Numbered from the stretch's first letter, positions 53,270 to 62,933 are shown. The stretch: DNA of 64,000 nt from Acidimicrobiales bacterium (GCA_029245675.1 JAQWOV010000005.1:22248-86247); one strand, 5' to 3'. Translations and numbers: made by a program. The notes: generated by a model from the letters alone, not told the origin.

Positions 53270-55480
53270 TTATCGAACCAACCTTCCTATAGGGGTTTCT
53301 CTAACATCTATTTCTAATTGCCAAATTCCGTCCGGCTGCTCTACTTGCGTGGCGACTGGAACCCAACCAATTTCTTTTCCTGTTGGAGGTTCAACGAGAA
53401 GACCATGGTCAATTTCTGCAAGATGCAATTCATCTTGACTGTTTGGACGTTCAATAAATTGTTGCGATCCGCCCCAGTGCTGATGCATCGTTTCAATCAT
53501 TTCCTGTATCTCATTTAAGTATGAATCTGAATAGATTTCTGGATAATCCACCGCGAGGTCTCTAAATAATGGCTGATCTCGGAAGCGGTACCAGCGGTAA
53601 GAAATCTTGCTGCCATCATCAGTTACTGTTTCGTAAGTCGTCGGGTCACAAACTTCTGTGTCTTCACATACCCAGCAGGAATAATCAGGTATGTAGTCTT
53701 CGTCGTAATAAATCGCTTCCGTTTCCACGTGTGGCGCCAGCGATGTGGTATGTGGTTGAGATTCATATTCGAGTTCAATAAGTGATGCCGGTACTTCTTC
53801 TATTGCTACGGGAATTATTTCTGTCCCAATCATTTCTAAGTACTGATCCCATCCCCGATTTTCTGGAGCTACACCTTCCCATTCAAAGAAGATATTTGTT
53901 TCTCCGTTGTCATGTCTCGGACGGAATGGTGCTGAAATGAATAGATCAGCGTCGCGTTCGCCCCATTCATTGACCTCTGTTTCTTCATACCGCACTTCTC
54001 GCCAATCTTCTTCATTCCAGCGTTCCACTGTCATCGGTATGCCAAAATTCCCGAATGAAGTATCTACTTCTTGAAGTTGAGCTTCTGGTTTAAATATGTC
54101 AACGAAATGGTTGTAGAGGTTGACGTCAAAGGTTTGGACATTTAGAACAAATGGTTCTATCTCATTTACTTCCGGGAAGAGTGGCGGAAACATTTTGATG
54201 AATGTGCGTCCATTTTCATCTATTGCTGAAAATGCTGGAATTGGAGGCATTTCATTTCCGGTAGGCAAATAAGGGCTAGCAGCGGAGAACCCGAGTGTCT
54301 GTTCAGGTCTCACCCATGCCGGCTTGTCCTCTTCCCACCCTTCGTCTTCTGGGCTCGTTGTGTACCACCATTCTTCTTGAATTACTTGATGAAGTTCTTC
54401 TGAGGAAATATCGCCTTGCACAAAGTTTTTAAGAGCTTGAGCAGGTTCGCTGTCGTCCCACTCGTAAATATCATCGAGTATCTCCATCGCGTTCCAACGG
54501 TCAACTCTTCTTGACCAATGTTCAGGAACATAGGCGATAAGAGGACCGCTGTAGTTTGCTGCATCTGCTACAAATGTCCAGGTAAGTTTCCCCCCGTCAG
54601 TCCCCCACTCTTGTTCGTCTTCACGATTTTCTCCTCCGAAAATTGGTAACGCCACCCAAGAAGTTCCAAAGAAAATTCCTCCCTCAGAATCATAAGTTTC
54701 TTGGTCTTCATCAAACGAAATGAGGTTTGGTGGTACAAGAACTTGGTTAGATAAAGTCACTCGACCTAGCACTGAGCAAGGGATTCTTCTTTCGTAGAAT
54801 CCCCATCCACCTCCGGTGTCACTTAGTGAGGAGTACAAATGGGTTGCCGCTGATGCCATATATTTTGGAAATTTGCTGCGTCCCATCTTGTCGTGAATGA
54901 ATAACCCCCCTTCAATGGAGTTGAATGGTCCATGCGGGTGTGCTCTATCATCTCCGATCCATTGACCCCATAAACCAAATTGACCAGTTGTGGGATTACG
55001 TTCCATCACCGGAAAGATTCTCAAATATTGAGAAACCCCGTATAAGTCTTCGGAGGATTCCCAGTCTCTAACCACCTCTGCGTGCATCTGCACTTCTAGG
55101 AGATGATCAGGACCGCATTCAAAAGAGTCTGTGGTTTGGTAATTGACGAATCCGTCGTTGTTTATTGATTCTGGTTCCGCTTCTGGGCAATGTCGCGGTA
55201 AGTAAACCCCTGGCTGCCCGCCGGATGTTTTAGCGAGGTCCCAGTCAATATCTGAAACCGGAGATCCTTCTGATATTTCTGAATCAGGTTCGCTACGTGA
55301 AGTTGTAGTGGTGGAAACTTGAGCAGGGTCTGAGAGGTTTGAGTCATCTACTTGAAGCTCTGCGAGCTCTGTCTCGGCTTCTTGAAGTTCGGTGCGCAGC
55401 TCAGCTATTTCGTCATCTGTGGTGGTGCTGCAAGCTGATGCGATGAGAAGCGCTATAAGGAGAGAAAGGAGAATTTTCAC
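53270..55480 (-). CDS. Large lipoprotein of unknown function
   Basis: The 736-residue protein begins MKILLSLLIALLIASACSTT, a lipoprotein signal with Cys17, then the stalk TDDEIAELRTELQEAETELA, a Thr/Ser-rich linker, and a large acidic, Trp/Tyr-rich extracellular region. A CWVCEDTEVC cysteine cluster lies near residue 615. I recognise no enzyme motif. The first 40 codons are close, even at DNA level, to those of the lipoprotein at 57425-58672, implying a shared module. It is divergent from the monooxygenase gene across a long palindrome. Confidence 0.6.
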   Translation of the reverse strand: MKILLSLLIALLIASACSTTTDDEIAELRTELQEAETELAELQVDDSNLSDPAQVSTTTTSRSEPDSEISEGSPVSDIDWDLAKTSGGQPGVYLPRHCPEAEPESINNDGFVNYQTTDSFECGPDHLLEVQMHAEVVRDWESSEDLYGVSQYLRIFPVMERNPTTGQFGLWGQWIGDDRAHPHGPFNSIEGGLFIHDKMGRSKFPKYMASAATHLYSSLSDTGGGWGFYERRIPCSVLGRVTLSNQVLVPPNLISFDEDQETYDSEGGIFFGTSWVALPIFGGENREDEQEWGTDGGKLTWTFVADAANYSGPLIAYVPEHWSRRVDRWNAMEILDDIYEWDDSEPAQALKNFVQGDISSEELHQVIQEEWWYTTSPEDEGWEEDKPAWVRPEQTLGFSAASPYLPTGNEMPPIPAFSAIDENGRTFIKMFPPLFPEVNEIEPFVLNVQTFDVNLYNHFVDIFKPEAQLQEVDTSFGNFGIPMTVERWNEEDWREVRYEETEVNEWGERDADLFISAPFRPRHDNGETNIFFEWEGVAPENRGWDQYLEMIGTEIIPVAIEEVPASLIELEYESQPHTTSLAPHVETEAIYYDEDYIPDYSCWVCEDTEVCDPTTYETVTDDGSKISYRWYRFRDQPLFRDLAVDYPEIYSDSYLNEIQEMIETMHQHWGGSQQFIERPNSQDELHLAEIDHGLLVEPPTGKEIGWVPVATQVEQPDGIWQLEIDVRETPIGRLVR

Positions 55481-55518
55481 GCCTTCATTTTAAAGACCGA
55501 ATGAAGATTTGAGGGTTT

Positions 55519-55546
55519 TGTGTTGTTACTATGTGGTAACAACACA
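55519..55546. promoter_or_regulatory. 11-bp inverted repeat between the lipoprotein and the monooxygenase, likely operator
   Basis: TGTGTTGTTAC and GTAACAACACA form a perfect 11-bp inverted repeat around TATGTG. It lies 39 bases upstream of the lipoprotein start (minus strand) and about 50 bases upstream of the monooxygenase start (plus strand), a position suited to a repressor controlling one or both genes. There is no U-tract, so it is not a terminator. Confidence 0.55.
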
Positions 55547-55596
55547 GGTAAAATTTAATTACTCTCGTTTATATTGATACACATGCAGAGAAAAAG

Positions 55597-57414
55597 ATGA
55601 CAGTTACTGAAACATTTGATGAAGAATCCTTAAGGGAAAAATATCGTGAAGAACGCGACAAGCGTTTGCGGCCTGATGGGAATGATCAATATTTAGAACC
55701 TACTGGCCGTTTCGCTTATCTCCTTGAAGATCCTTACGTTGAAAAAGTAGAGCGTGAACCTCTTTTTGACGAAGTTACCGTTGCCTTTATCGGAGGTGGT
55801 TTTGCTGGCTTGTGTGCCGGAGCCCGTCTGAAAGAAGCCGGAGTTGAAGACGTTCGCATCATCGAAGGCGGTGGAGATTTCGGAGGGGCATGGTATTGGA
55901 ACCGTTACCCCGGAGCAATGTGTGACACCGCAGCAATGGTTTACCTGCCTTTGCTGGAAGAAACAGGACACATGCCAACAAGAAAATATGTGTTCGCTGA
56001 TGAAATTTTCGCTCACGCTCAACGTATCGGCACCCAGTTCGAACTCTATGAAAACGCTTTGTTTTCGACATCGGTTTCCAAACTTGAATGGGATGAAACA
56101 CAAACAAGATGGATTATTCACACTGACCGTGGCGATGCCATAAAAGCAAAGTTTGTTGCCATGGGTACAGGACCTCTACAGCGGCCAAAACTTCCTGGTA
56201 TTCCCGGTATTGAAACTTTTGAAGGCGAAAGTTTTCATACCAGCCGCTGGAACTACGACTACACCGGTGGCGACTCAACCAGAACACCGATGGTGAAACT
56301 GGCCGATAAACGCGTTGGCATTATCGGAACCGGAGCTACGGCTGTTCAATGCATCCCCCATTTAGCTCGCGACGCAGGGGAACTTTATGTTTTTCAACGC
56401 ACACCATCTTCAATAGATATACGCAATAACCAACCAATTGAACCGGAATGGTTTGACACTCTTGAGCCGGGTTGGCAGAAAAAATGGTTAGAAAATTTTG
56501 CCACGGTCCAAACCGGTGGACTCGCCGAAGAGGACTTGGTGAAAGATGGGTGGACTGACCTCACCCGCCGCATCATCGGAAGAATTGGCGAAGAGTTGAA
56601 GAAACCTGGAACAGAACCTGGTCCAGAATTATTTGCCAAAGCCTATGAATTAAGTGACGATGAAAAAATGGAAGAAATTCGGACCCGTGTTGATTCCATT
56701 GTTGAAGATCCTGAAGCTGCTGAAGCATTAAAACCGTGGTATCGGCAACTCTGTAAACGTCCCTGCTTTCATGACGAATATTTACAGGCCTATAACGAAC
56801 CAGGCGCACACCTCGTCGACACTGACGGTAAAGGTGTTGAACGGATAGATGAAACAGGTGTTTGGGTTAACGGAACTCATTACGAACTTGATTGCCTCAT
56901 TTTTGCTTCAGGTTTTGAAGTTGGAACACCGCAATCAAGACGATCCGGTTTTGAAACTTTCGGCAAAGACGGCGAAACTTTAACAGATCATTGGAAAGAC
57001 GGAATGCAAAGTTTGCATGGGATCCACATGCATAACTTCCCTAACCTTTTCATTTCAAGTCTTGCTCAGGGAGGGAACCTTCTTTCTAACGTGACCCACA
57101 ATCTGGTGGAAGCAGGAACAACGATCGCTTCAATTATCGCCCATGCGTTAGAAATTGATGCTGATGAAGTTGAAGTGACTGAAGAAGCTGAGCGTGAATG
57201 GATTGAAATGATCCAAGGGAACCCTCGGTCTTTCTTTGGGAACCCTGAATGCACACCCGGGTATTACAACAACGAAGGGCAACCAATAGGACGTTTAGAA
57301 ACTTTGAACGCTGGCGGCTATCCAGAAGGTTCGGTTGCGTATTTTAAATACATTGACCAATGGCGAACCTCTGGTGAATTCAAAGGACTGGAATTCACAA
57401 ACCACTCCGAGTAA
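55597..57414 (+). CDS. Flavin-containing monooxygenase, Baeyer-Villiger type
   Basis: These enzymes insert oxygen into ketones (or oxidise S/N atoms) with FAD and NADPH. The 605-residue protein has the FAD Rossmann motif [12 protein letters not shown] (residues 64-75), the fingerprint [11 protein letters not shown] at 208-218 with the expected YD following, and the NADPH motif [10 protein letters not shown] (242-251). An N-terminal extension of about 55 residues precedes the FAD domain, as in the longer BVMO group acting on steroids or cyclic ketones. The substrate is unknown. Confidence 0.9.
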   Translation: MTVTETFDEESLREKYREERDKRLRPDGNDQYLEPTGRFAYLLEDPYVEKVEREPLFDEVTVAFIGGGFAGLCAGARLKEAGVEDVRIIEGGGDFGGAWYWNRYPGAMCDTAAMVYLPLLEETGHMPTRKYVFADEIFAHAQRIGTQFELYENALFSTSVSKLEWDETQTRWIIHTDRGDAIKAKFVAMGTGPLQRPKLPGIPGIETFEGESFHTSRWNYDYTGGDSTRTPMVKLADKRVGIIGTGATAVQCIPHLARDAGELYVFQRTPSSIDIRNNQPIEPEWFDTLEPGWQKKWLENFATVQTGGLAEEDLVKDGWTDLTRRIIGRIGEELKKPGTEPGPELFAKAYELSDDEKMEEIRTRVDSIVEDPEAAEALKPWYRQLCKRPCFHDEYLQAYNEPGAHLVDTDGKGVERIDETGVWVNGTHYELDCLIFASGFEVGTPQSRRSGFETFGKDGETLTDHWKDGMQSLHGIHMHNFPNLFISSLAQGGNLLSNVTHNLVEAGTTIASIIAHALEIDADEVEVTEEAEREWIEMIQGNPRSFFGNPECTPGYYNNEGQPIGRLETLNAGGYPEGSVAYFKYIDQWRTSGEFKGLEFTNHSE

Positions 57415-57424
57415 CTAACTAGTT

Positions 57425-58672
57425 TTAGTCCCCAGCGAGTTGGTAGTTCCCTACAGGAATATTTGTGGGGAGATTGAATCCTTGGTTGTTGAGCAGGTCA
57501 TATGCTTGTGGATCTATTTGTTGCAACTCGTCTTTAGTGCAGACATACCATTCGTCAGCACTGTCTGCGCATTTGTCGGTATATGCCGGGTCCAGAGCAT
57601 CCATGTTGGCCATCAAAATCCAATAAAAGTATTCATGCATTTGGCAGTAATAATCACAGGTGTAGTCGTCGTAGCTATACCACGCGTCTTCCGGATAGCT
57701 ATTAGGAACGGTTTGGAATTGTCCACCACGTGCAGCGTCCATGGCGTCAGCGAGTCGACTACCAGGTTCGTCTCCAAAATATTCTGGGTAGGTGTAATAC
57801 CAACCCATTGAAAGAACATGCCATATTTCTTCCAAGTTAGTGTCCCATGTGCCAGCTTGTTTTATTCCGCCGAACGCCCAGTCGTCTTCTCCGTAATACA
57901 TGCTGGCGGCCCAACCAAGGTTGTCTTCACAAAACGTGCCTCTTAACGAAGGAAATACTTCTTCTCGCATTGATTCAGTCCAAACCGGGACAACAAAATT
58001 GTTTTCAACGAGGAAACGGTGAACTTCAGGGTCATCCATGACACCGTCGGCATCGTTGTCCATGAATTCGGCAACCACGTTGGCGGAATGTTTAACATAT
58101 TCCACAGGGATGCTTGAGTGCGAAATGACGTAAATGCCGAAAACGTCTACGAACACATCGAGTTCTTGGTTCAGACAGTCAAAAGGATGTTCCGAAAAGA
58201 TTTCGAAGTTGAACTCGCCGATTATTACCGGCGGTGAATAGTCTCCACCGTCGGCGTCTTCATATCCTTCATCAAAAAGACCGCAGTCTTCTGTCCCTGT
58301 TACGACTACAGATATTAGGTCTTCCATTTCTTCCTGCGATAAGCCTTCCAAAGCTTCAGTGCTCACTGGATAGTCGTCACCTAAGGTATTCCATTGTTCA
58401 AAGTCAAGTGGTGAGTTATCCACTACATAATCGATAAAGCATTCGGCAAGGTCTCTGCCAATCCCCAATTCAGGTTCAGCGAGGATTTCTTGAAGGAGCT
58501 GCTCGCGACCGCTTTCATCGGCACCAGAGTCGTCTGCTTTGAGTTCTGCGAGCTCTGTCTCGACTTCTTGAAGTTCGGCACGCAACTCGGCTATTTCGTC
58601 ATCAGTGGTGGTGCTGCAAGCAGTTGCGAATAAAAGAAACGTCGTGAAAATAAGTAAAAATTTTTGTTTCAT
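57425..58672 (-). CDS. Lipoprotein with EF-hand-like loop
   Basis: ATG 58672 gives MKQKFLLIFTTFLLFATACS, a lipoprotein signal with Cys19, followed by the stalk TDDEIAELRAELQEVETELA. The 415-residue body is acidic; it contains DNDADGVMDDPE, which fits a calcium-binding EF-hand-like loop, and EEIWHVLSMGWYYTYPEYFG near residue 285. No enzyme family was recognised. It converges with the monooxygenase gene, with 10 bases between the two stop codons. Confidence 0.6.
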   Translation of the reverse strand: MKQKFLLIFTTFLLFATACSTTTDDEIAELRAELQEVETELAELKADDSGADESGREQLLQEILAEPELGIGRDLAECFIDYVVDNSPLDFEQWNTLGDDYPVSTEALEGLSQEEMEDLISVVVTGTEDCGLFDEGYEDADGGDYSPPVIIGEFNFEIFSEHPFDCLNQELDVFVDVFGIYVISHSSIPVEYVKHSANVVAEFMDNDADGVMDDPEVHRFLVENNFVVPVWTESMREEVFPSLRGTFCEDNLGWAASMYYGEDDWAFGGIKQAGTWDTNLEEIWHVLSMGWYYTYPEYFGDEPGSRLADAMDAARGGQFQTVPNSYPEDAWYSYDDYTCDYYCQMHEYFYWILMANMDALDPAYTDKCADSADEWYVCTKDELQQIDPQAYDLLNNQGFNLPTNIPVGNYQLAGD

Positions 58673-58772
58673 AAGTATTAGCAACATAGCGCACACACTC
58701 AGAGACTCCGGTTATTCCAGAGTGAGTAGTTAAAGCAAATTTTTCGTTATTGTGTCTTTGTAAAGGATTTTT

Positions 58773-59420
58773 ATGACGGAAACCAAAAGAGCAGTTCTTC
58801 ACCCTGGGAAAGTGACTCGTATTGAGAGTTTCGAAGAGTTACTTGCCGTTGACGGTGTTGTTGAAGAGTTAGAGATTCGCTCCACTATCGGGGTATGTGC
58901 CCTTCACGGTGGCGGGTTAGAGCAAGCCACTCAGGTTGTTGCTCGTGAAGTCGCGGAACGAACCGGGTCTTCTTACTACGCAGTGATTCAACCTGACGGC
59001 TCTCGACGACATCTCCCCTCCACTCGATTTATTCCTGGAGTGTCAGAGAAACTTGATGCTTTTCTCGACAACGTTGACTTCGTTCTCTCTATTCACGGGT
59101 ACGGCCGTGACGACGATTTTTGGGCGGTACTTGTTGGTGGCAGCAACCGAGAAATGGCTCACCACATCACCGGTCATTTACGGGCTGAAATACCCGACGA
59201 ATACCGGGTAGTTGACGACACCGACGTCATGCCGCCCTCCCTGCGGGGCTTACACCCAGATAATCCGGTCAACAAAAGTAAAAACGGTGGGGTTCAAGTT
59301 GAGATACCGCCGGGGTTGCGGTGGAATCGTGAATACCGTGACTGGTCAGACCGTAATGGCACCCCACGCGGAGAACACCTTGACTCTCTAATCAAAGCTC
59401 TCACAAATTCTCTAAATTAG
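58773..59420 (+). CDS. Poly-gamma-glutamate hydrolase-like protein (PF05908)
   Basis: The 215-residue protein resembles the phage-type gamma-PGA hydrolases: GVCALHGGGLEQATQVVAREVA (His and Glu zinc ligands) near residue 45, FVLSIHGYGRDDDFWAVLVGG (His) near residue 110 and GGVQVEIPPGLRW (Glu) near 170. These enzymes cut poly-gamma-glutamate or related gamma-glutamyl bonds. Here no capsule genes are near, so the substrate is uncertain. ATG 58773 has AAAGGA upstream. It has no signal peptide. Confidence 0.8.
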   Translation: MTETKRAVLHPGKVTRIESFEELLAVDGVVEELEIRSTIGVCALHGGGLEQATQVVAREVAERTGSSYYAVIQPDGSRRHLPSTRFIPGVSEKLDAFLDNVDFVLSIHGYGRDDDFWAVLVGGSNREMAHHITGHLRAEIPDEYRVVDDTDVMPPSLRGLHPDNPVNKSKNGGVQVEIPPGLRWNREYRDWSDRNGTPRGEHLDSLIKALTNSLN

Positions 59421-59430
59421 AAAAACGGAC

Positions 59431-60618
59431 TTACCACCAAGGATCCAGCCCAAACATATAACTTGTCTGATTGAGAGTGAAATATCCATAACTAATTGAC
59501 TTTAAAACACGATCTAGATCTCTATCTAATTCTTGAAGGCCTTGAGGTGAATGAATTTCAATTCCTTCATGCATGCCGTCCTTAGGGGAAATAAGCCTCT
59601 CAACATGACCAGGTTCCTCTACTTCCCACTTGTCAATGCCCGAAACTTCGCCTGCAAAAGGATCACCCCATCCAGAAATATCATCTATCCATTCTGTAAC
59701 AACTCTCACATTCGTGTAACACAACTGTAGATTCGTTGTGCCAGCTTGATGATTTAAGTTCCATTTTCCGTTTAGTGCCCCATCCAAATCTGTATTCTCC
59801 TCCGACCGAAGTGCATTATCAATCTCTCTGAATCTATTAACTGGGGACTCTCCAACCAGACGATAAATCTGTTGGCTGTAACTACTCGGCCCTGCGAAAG
59901 TCGCTAAAGCGCTCCACCACATAGGAATATTTTCTGGAGCACCACTAAAAGACCCTATACCTCCATCACAATTAGCGATCAACCAAGGCAAGTATTCTGC
60001 ATCATATAATTTCGGTTTCAAGTCTGCTGCTTCAAGCATTGCTAATAAGACCTGCGCTGTACCCATTCTGTAGCCATACCGATAAGAAAGTGCATCTTCG
60101 GCTTTATTGGGGTAACTGCCTTTTATACCGATCCAATGATTAGGAGATGCACACATCACATCCTCACTCTGATCTATAAGTTTTTGGTCGAATGCATCAA
60201 ATTTCTCTTTAATCTCATTTTTACCGGCAATCTTTTTACCACCCCATAGTCCTCCGTGATTAGAAACCCCAGGTATCACCGGTGAAAAAAGATCCACAAC
60301 AAATAGCTCCTTTGATGCTTGTTCTTGTGATTCGATTTTTAATTCTGGATGGAGTGATATCTTACGATTTGGCCAGACTATGGCCTTCACCTTCCACCCT
60401 GTTACAGAGTGGAGCAAACAAGCACTCACCAAGCCATCTATATCTCCATTAGTAACTATCGATCGCGGTGACCCTGATTCTTCAGCTTCCTCTTTTAGTT
60501 TTTTGAACCTTTTAACATCATTTGACATCCCTTTCTCAAAAGCAGCAATGATGTTTTTCTTTCTTTTCCGGGCAGTACTTTTTTCTTGCCGGGCAGTACT
60601 TTTTTCTATTGGAGGCAT
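59431..60618 (-). CDS. DHH-like phosphoesterase fold protein, divergent from a DNA methyltransferase
   Basis: The 395-residue protein has a Lys/Arg-rich start, then SIVTNGDIDGLVSACLLHSV (Asp-x-Asp) near residue 55, ELFVVDLFSP, and SYRYGYRMGTAQVLLAML and LIANCDGGIGSF, which resemble DHH/RecJ motif I and later elements. The DHH triplet itself is not seen: SNHGG stands where it would be. It starts about 80 bases from the C5-methyltransferase on the opposite strand and could be its nuclease partner. The sequence looks AT-richer than neighbours. The start may be ATG 60618 or 60528. Family and function are tentative. Confidence 0.45.
   Translation of the reverse strand: MPPIEKSTARQEKSTARKRKKNIIAAFEKGMSNDVKRFKKLKEEAEESGSPRSIVTNGDIDGLVSACLLHSVTGWKVKAIVWPNRKISLHPELKIESQEQASKELFVVDLFSPVIPGVSNHGGLWGGKKIAGKNEIKEKFDAFDQKLIDQSEDVMCASPNHWIGIKGSYPNKAEDALSYRYGYRMGTAQVLLAMLEAADLKPKLYDAEYLPWLIANCDGGIGSFSGAPENIPMWWSALATFAGPSSYSQQIYRLVGESPVNRFREIDNALRSEENTDLDGALNGKWNLNHQAGTTNLQLCYTNVRVVTEWIDDISGWGDPFAGEVSGIDKWEVEEPGHVERLISPKDGMHEGIEIHSPQGLQELDRDLDRVLKSISYGYFTLNQTSYMFGLDPWW
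60568..60607. repeat. 19-base direct repeat at the start of the DHH-like gene
   Basis: CCGGGCAGTACTTTTTTCT occurs at 60568-60586 and again at 60589-60607, period 21 bases. It falls in the first codons of the minus-strand gene and yields a duplicated EKSTAR peptide. If translation starts at 60528 instead, the repeat would be upstream regulatory DNA. Confidence 0.85.
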
Positions 60619-60701
60619 ACATACAACTGTAACGAAGAAAAGAGCCCAAGGTTAAAGTTCTCGTTCACTCATTTGTCTCACTAATGCGATAAGCTCAACA
60701 T

Positions 60702-62033
60702 ATGAAAAAACCGGCTTTCAGATTTATCGATCTTTTCGCTGGTATTGGTGGTTTTCATCACGCTCTTGAAGCCGAAGGCGGGCAATGTGTTTTAGCGGTT
60801 GAACGCGATGCTGATTGTCAAAAGGTTTACCGAGAACTCTTTCCCGACACGGAAATTGTTGACGATATTCGTTCTATTACTTTCATTGATGAAGAAACCG
60901 GTGAGGAACGAAATCAATACGGAGAGCGAAGTGTTGATGAATTAGTTCCCGATCATGATGTGCTTTGTGCCGGGTTTCCTTGCCAGCCTTTCTCAAAGTC
61001 TGGCTATCAAGAAGGAACACGTGATCAGACTCGTGGAACGCTTTTTTATGACATCATGACGATTGTTTTAGCGAAGAAACCCCAGTTCGTGATTTTAGAA
61101 AATGTTCGCAACCTAACGGGACCTCGACACACCCACACATGGAAAACCATCATTGATAGCCTCACAGACGCTGGTTACGTCGTGTCTTCAAAACCGAATG
61201 TGCTTTCCCCTCATCTTTTCTCTCCGGAAGACGGCGGCGCCCCGCAGGTGCGTGACCGAGTATTCATTTTGGCTTACCGTCGAAACAAAACCGGCAATAC
61301 TCCCCTTCAGTTACGTCCCACTCCAGGGTTTAATCCAGATAGTTGGCGTATTGAAGATTTTCTCGACGACGATGCACAGATTCCTAATTTGGCAGATTAC
61401 AAACCTTCGAAAGACGAAATGGCGTGGCTTCGAGCATGGCAAGCATTCGCTAAAGGAATAAAAACCGATTATGGGAAACGCAAACTCCCTGGGTTCCCTA
61501 TTTGGGTTGACGAATTTCAGGTAACGCCGAACATTCCTTCAGGAACACCGAAGTGGAAACAAAATTTTCTTGAGAAGAACTCAAAGTTTTATGTTGAGAA
61601 TCGTGAATTTATCGACGAATGGTTAACCCGGACCTGGGGTCAATCCGGAACAGTGAAAGATTTCCCTCCGTCGAGAAGAAAGTTTGAATGGCAAGCAAGA
61701 AAAACTCAACCCTTTAGAAAAGACCGGAACCTTTTTAATTTAGTAATTCAACTCCGTCCAAGCGGAATACGGGTGAAACCTGCTTCGTATCTCCCGGCAT
61801 TAGTTGCGATTACGCAAACGTCAATTATTGGTTCACGCAAACGGCGGATCACTCCGAAGGAAGGCGCTCGCCTTCAAGGAATGCCGGCCGACAAGTTCGC
61901 TAAAGCGATCAAACGAGTCGGTATCAGAGACGCTGCGGCTTATAAACAGTTAGGTAACGCCGTGAACGTTGGGGTCGCTCGGTTCACCGCTAAAGCCCTT
62001 TTTAAAGCCGGTCAGGCTCCTTGGCTTCACTAA
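60702..62033 (+). CDS. C5-cytosine DNA methyltransferase
   Basis: The 443-residue enzyme has the ordered motifs of the Dcm family: motif I DLFAGIGGF (10-18), motif IV GFPCQPFS with catalytic Cys94, motif VI ENV (133-135), motif VIII QVRDRVFILAYRR, a variable target-recognition region (about 200-340), and C-terminal motifs IX/X with GARLQGMPAD and QLGNAVNVGVARF. It methylates cytosine at an unknown sequence. It is divergent from the DHH-like gene and overlaps the downstream nucleoside hydrolase by one base (TAATG). The long target region gives no hint of the recognised site. Confidence 0.95.
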   Translation: MKKPAFRFIDLFAGIGGFHHALEAEGGQCVLAVERDADCQKVYRELFPDTEIVDDIRSITFIDEETGEERNQYGERSVDELVPDHDVLCAGFPCQPFSKSGYQEGTRDQTRGTLFYDIMTIVLAKKPQFVILENVRNLTGPRHTHTWKTIIDSLTDAGYVVSSKPNVLSPHLFSPEDGGAPQVRDRVFILAYRRNKTGNTPLQLRPTPGFNPDSWRIEDFLDDDAQIPNLADYKPSKDEMAWLRAWQAFAKGIKTDYGKRKLPGFPIWVDEFQVTPNIPSGTPKWKQNFLEKNSKFYVENREFIDEWLTRTWGQSGTVKDFPPSRRKFEWQARKTQPFRKDRNLFNLVIQLRPSGIRVKPASYLPALVAITQTSIIGSRKRRITPKEGARLQGMPADKFAKAIKRVGIRDAAAYKQLGNAVNVGVARFTAKALFKAGQAPWLH

Positions 62034-62905
62034 TGGTAAAAGTAATTGTTGATACTGATGTCGGTACGGATGTTGATGATTTGTGGACTCTTGCTGTAGC
62101 TGTTGGCCGCAGCGATGTTGATTTGGCTGCGGTGACGGTGGTGTATGGCGATGTTGGTTTGCGTGCTCGTCTCGCTTCGCTTGCGTTGACGGGGATGGGG
62201 GTTTCTGTTCCAGTTGCTCGCGGGGTTAGTGACCCAATGAGCGGTAAAGAGGTGATGTGGGCAGGTTTTGAGGGTGTGGGTGTTTCCGGACTTGATGCTG
62301 CTTCGGCTGGTGAAGACGATGCTGTTGATCTTTTGTGTTCTTTGACTGCTGCTGACCCAGGAAATATTGATGTTGTTGCTATTGGGCCGCTTACAAATAT
62401 TGCGGCGGCTATTGAGCGGGATTCTTCTTTTGTTTCGAATGTGTACCGGTTGACGATTATGGGTGGTGAGTTTGGTCGTGAGTGGGCGGAACACAATGTT
62501 TCTTCAGATGTAACTGCTTCCCGAATTGTTTTTGATTCGGGTATTCCGTTGACGGTTATGCCGTTGGATCAGACGTTGCGTGTCATGCTTACCGAAGAAG
62601 ATTTACTGCCAATTACTGAGAGTCATCCTATTGGCGGGCTTTTAGCGGATCAGGCGGATCGTTTCTGGTCGTGGCTGCAAGCATGTATCCCGAAAGCTCC
62701 GCAGCAAAAAAGTCCGGCGCATGATCCGTGCGCTTTACTGACCGTGGTGGAACCGGAATTGTTTGAATTCACTCCCATGGCGGTGACCGTTGATGATCAG
62801 GGCCGGACATCAGGTAACCCTGACGCCCAGTCCCCCATCAACGTTGTTACTGATCTTGATGTTGGTCGCGTGCACGAAGCGATCCTCACCGCTTTACACC
62901 CATAA
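62033..62905 (+). CDS. Nucleoside hydrolase, second copy
   Basis: The 290-residue protein has the calcium motif VIVDTDVGTDVDDLWTLAVA, VVAIGPLTNIAAAIERD, LTIMGGEFGREWAEHNVSSD and SPAHDPCALLTVV, matching inosine/uridine-type nucleoside hydrolases. It is more diverged than the copy at 48923-49852. ATG 62033 overlaps the methyltransferase stop by one base, which suggests co-translation; whether the two act together is unknown. It converges with a small gene at 62934. Confidence 0.9.
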   Translation: MVKVIVDTDVGTDVDDLWTLAVAVGRSDVDLAAVTVVYGDVGLRARLASLALTGMGVSVPVARGVSDPMSGKEVMWAGFEGVGVSGLDAASAGEDDAVDLLCSLTAADPGNIDVVAIGPLTNIAAAIERDSSFVSNVYRLTIMGGEFGREWAEHNVSSDVTASRIVFDSGIPLTVMPLDQTLRVMLTEEDLLPITESHPIGGLLADQADRFWSWLQACIPKAPQQKSPAHDPCALLTVVEPELFEFTPMAVTVDDQGRTSGNPDAQSPINVVTDLDVGRVHEAILTALHP

Positions 62906-62933
62906 CCTCACCATCAAGAGGCAAACAGGTTTT

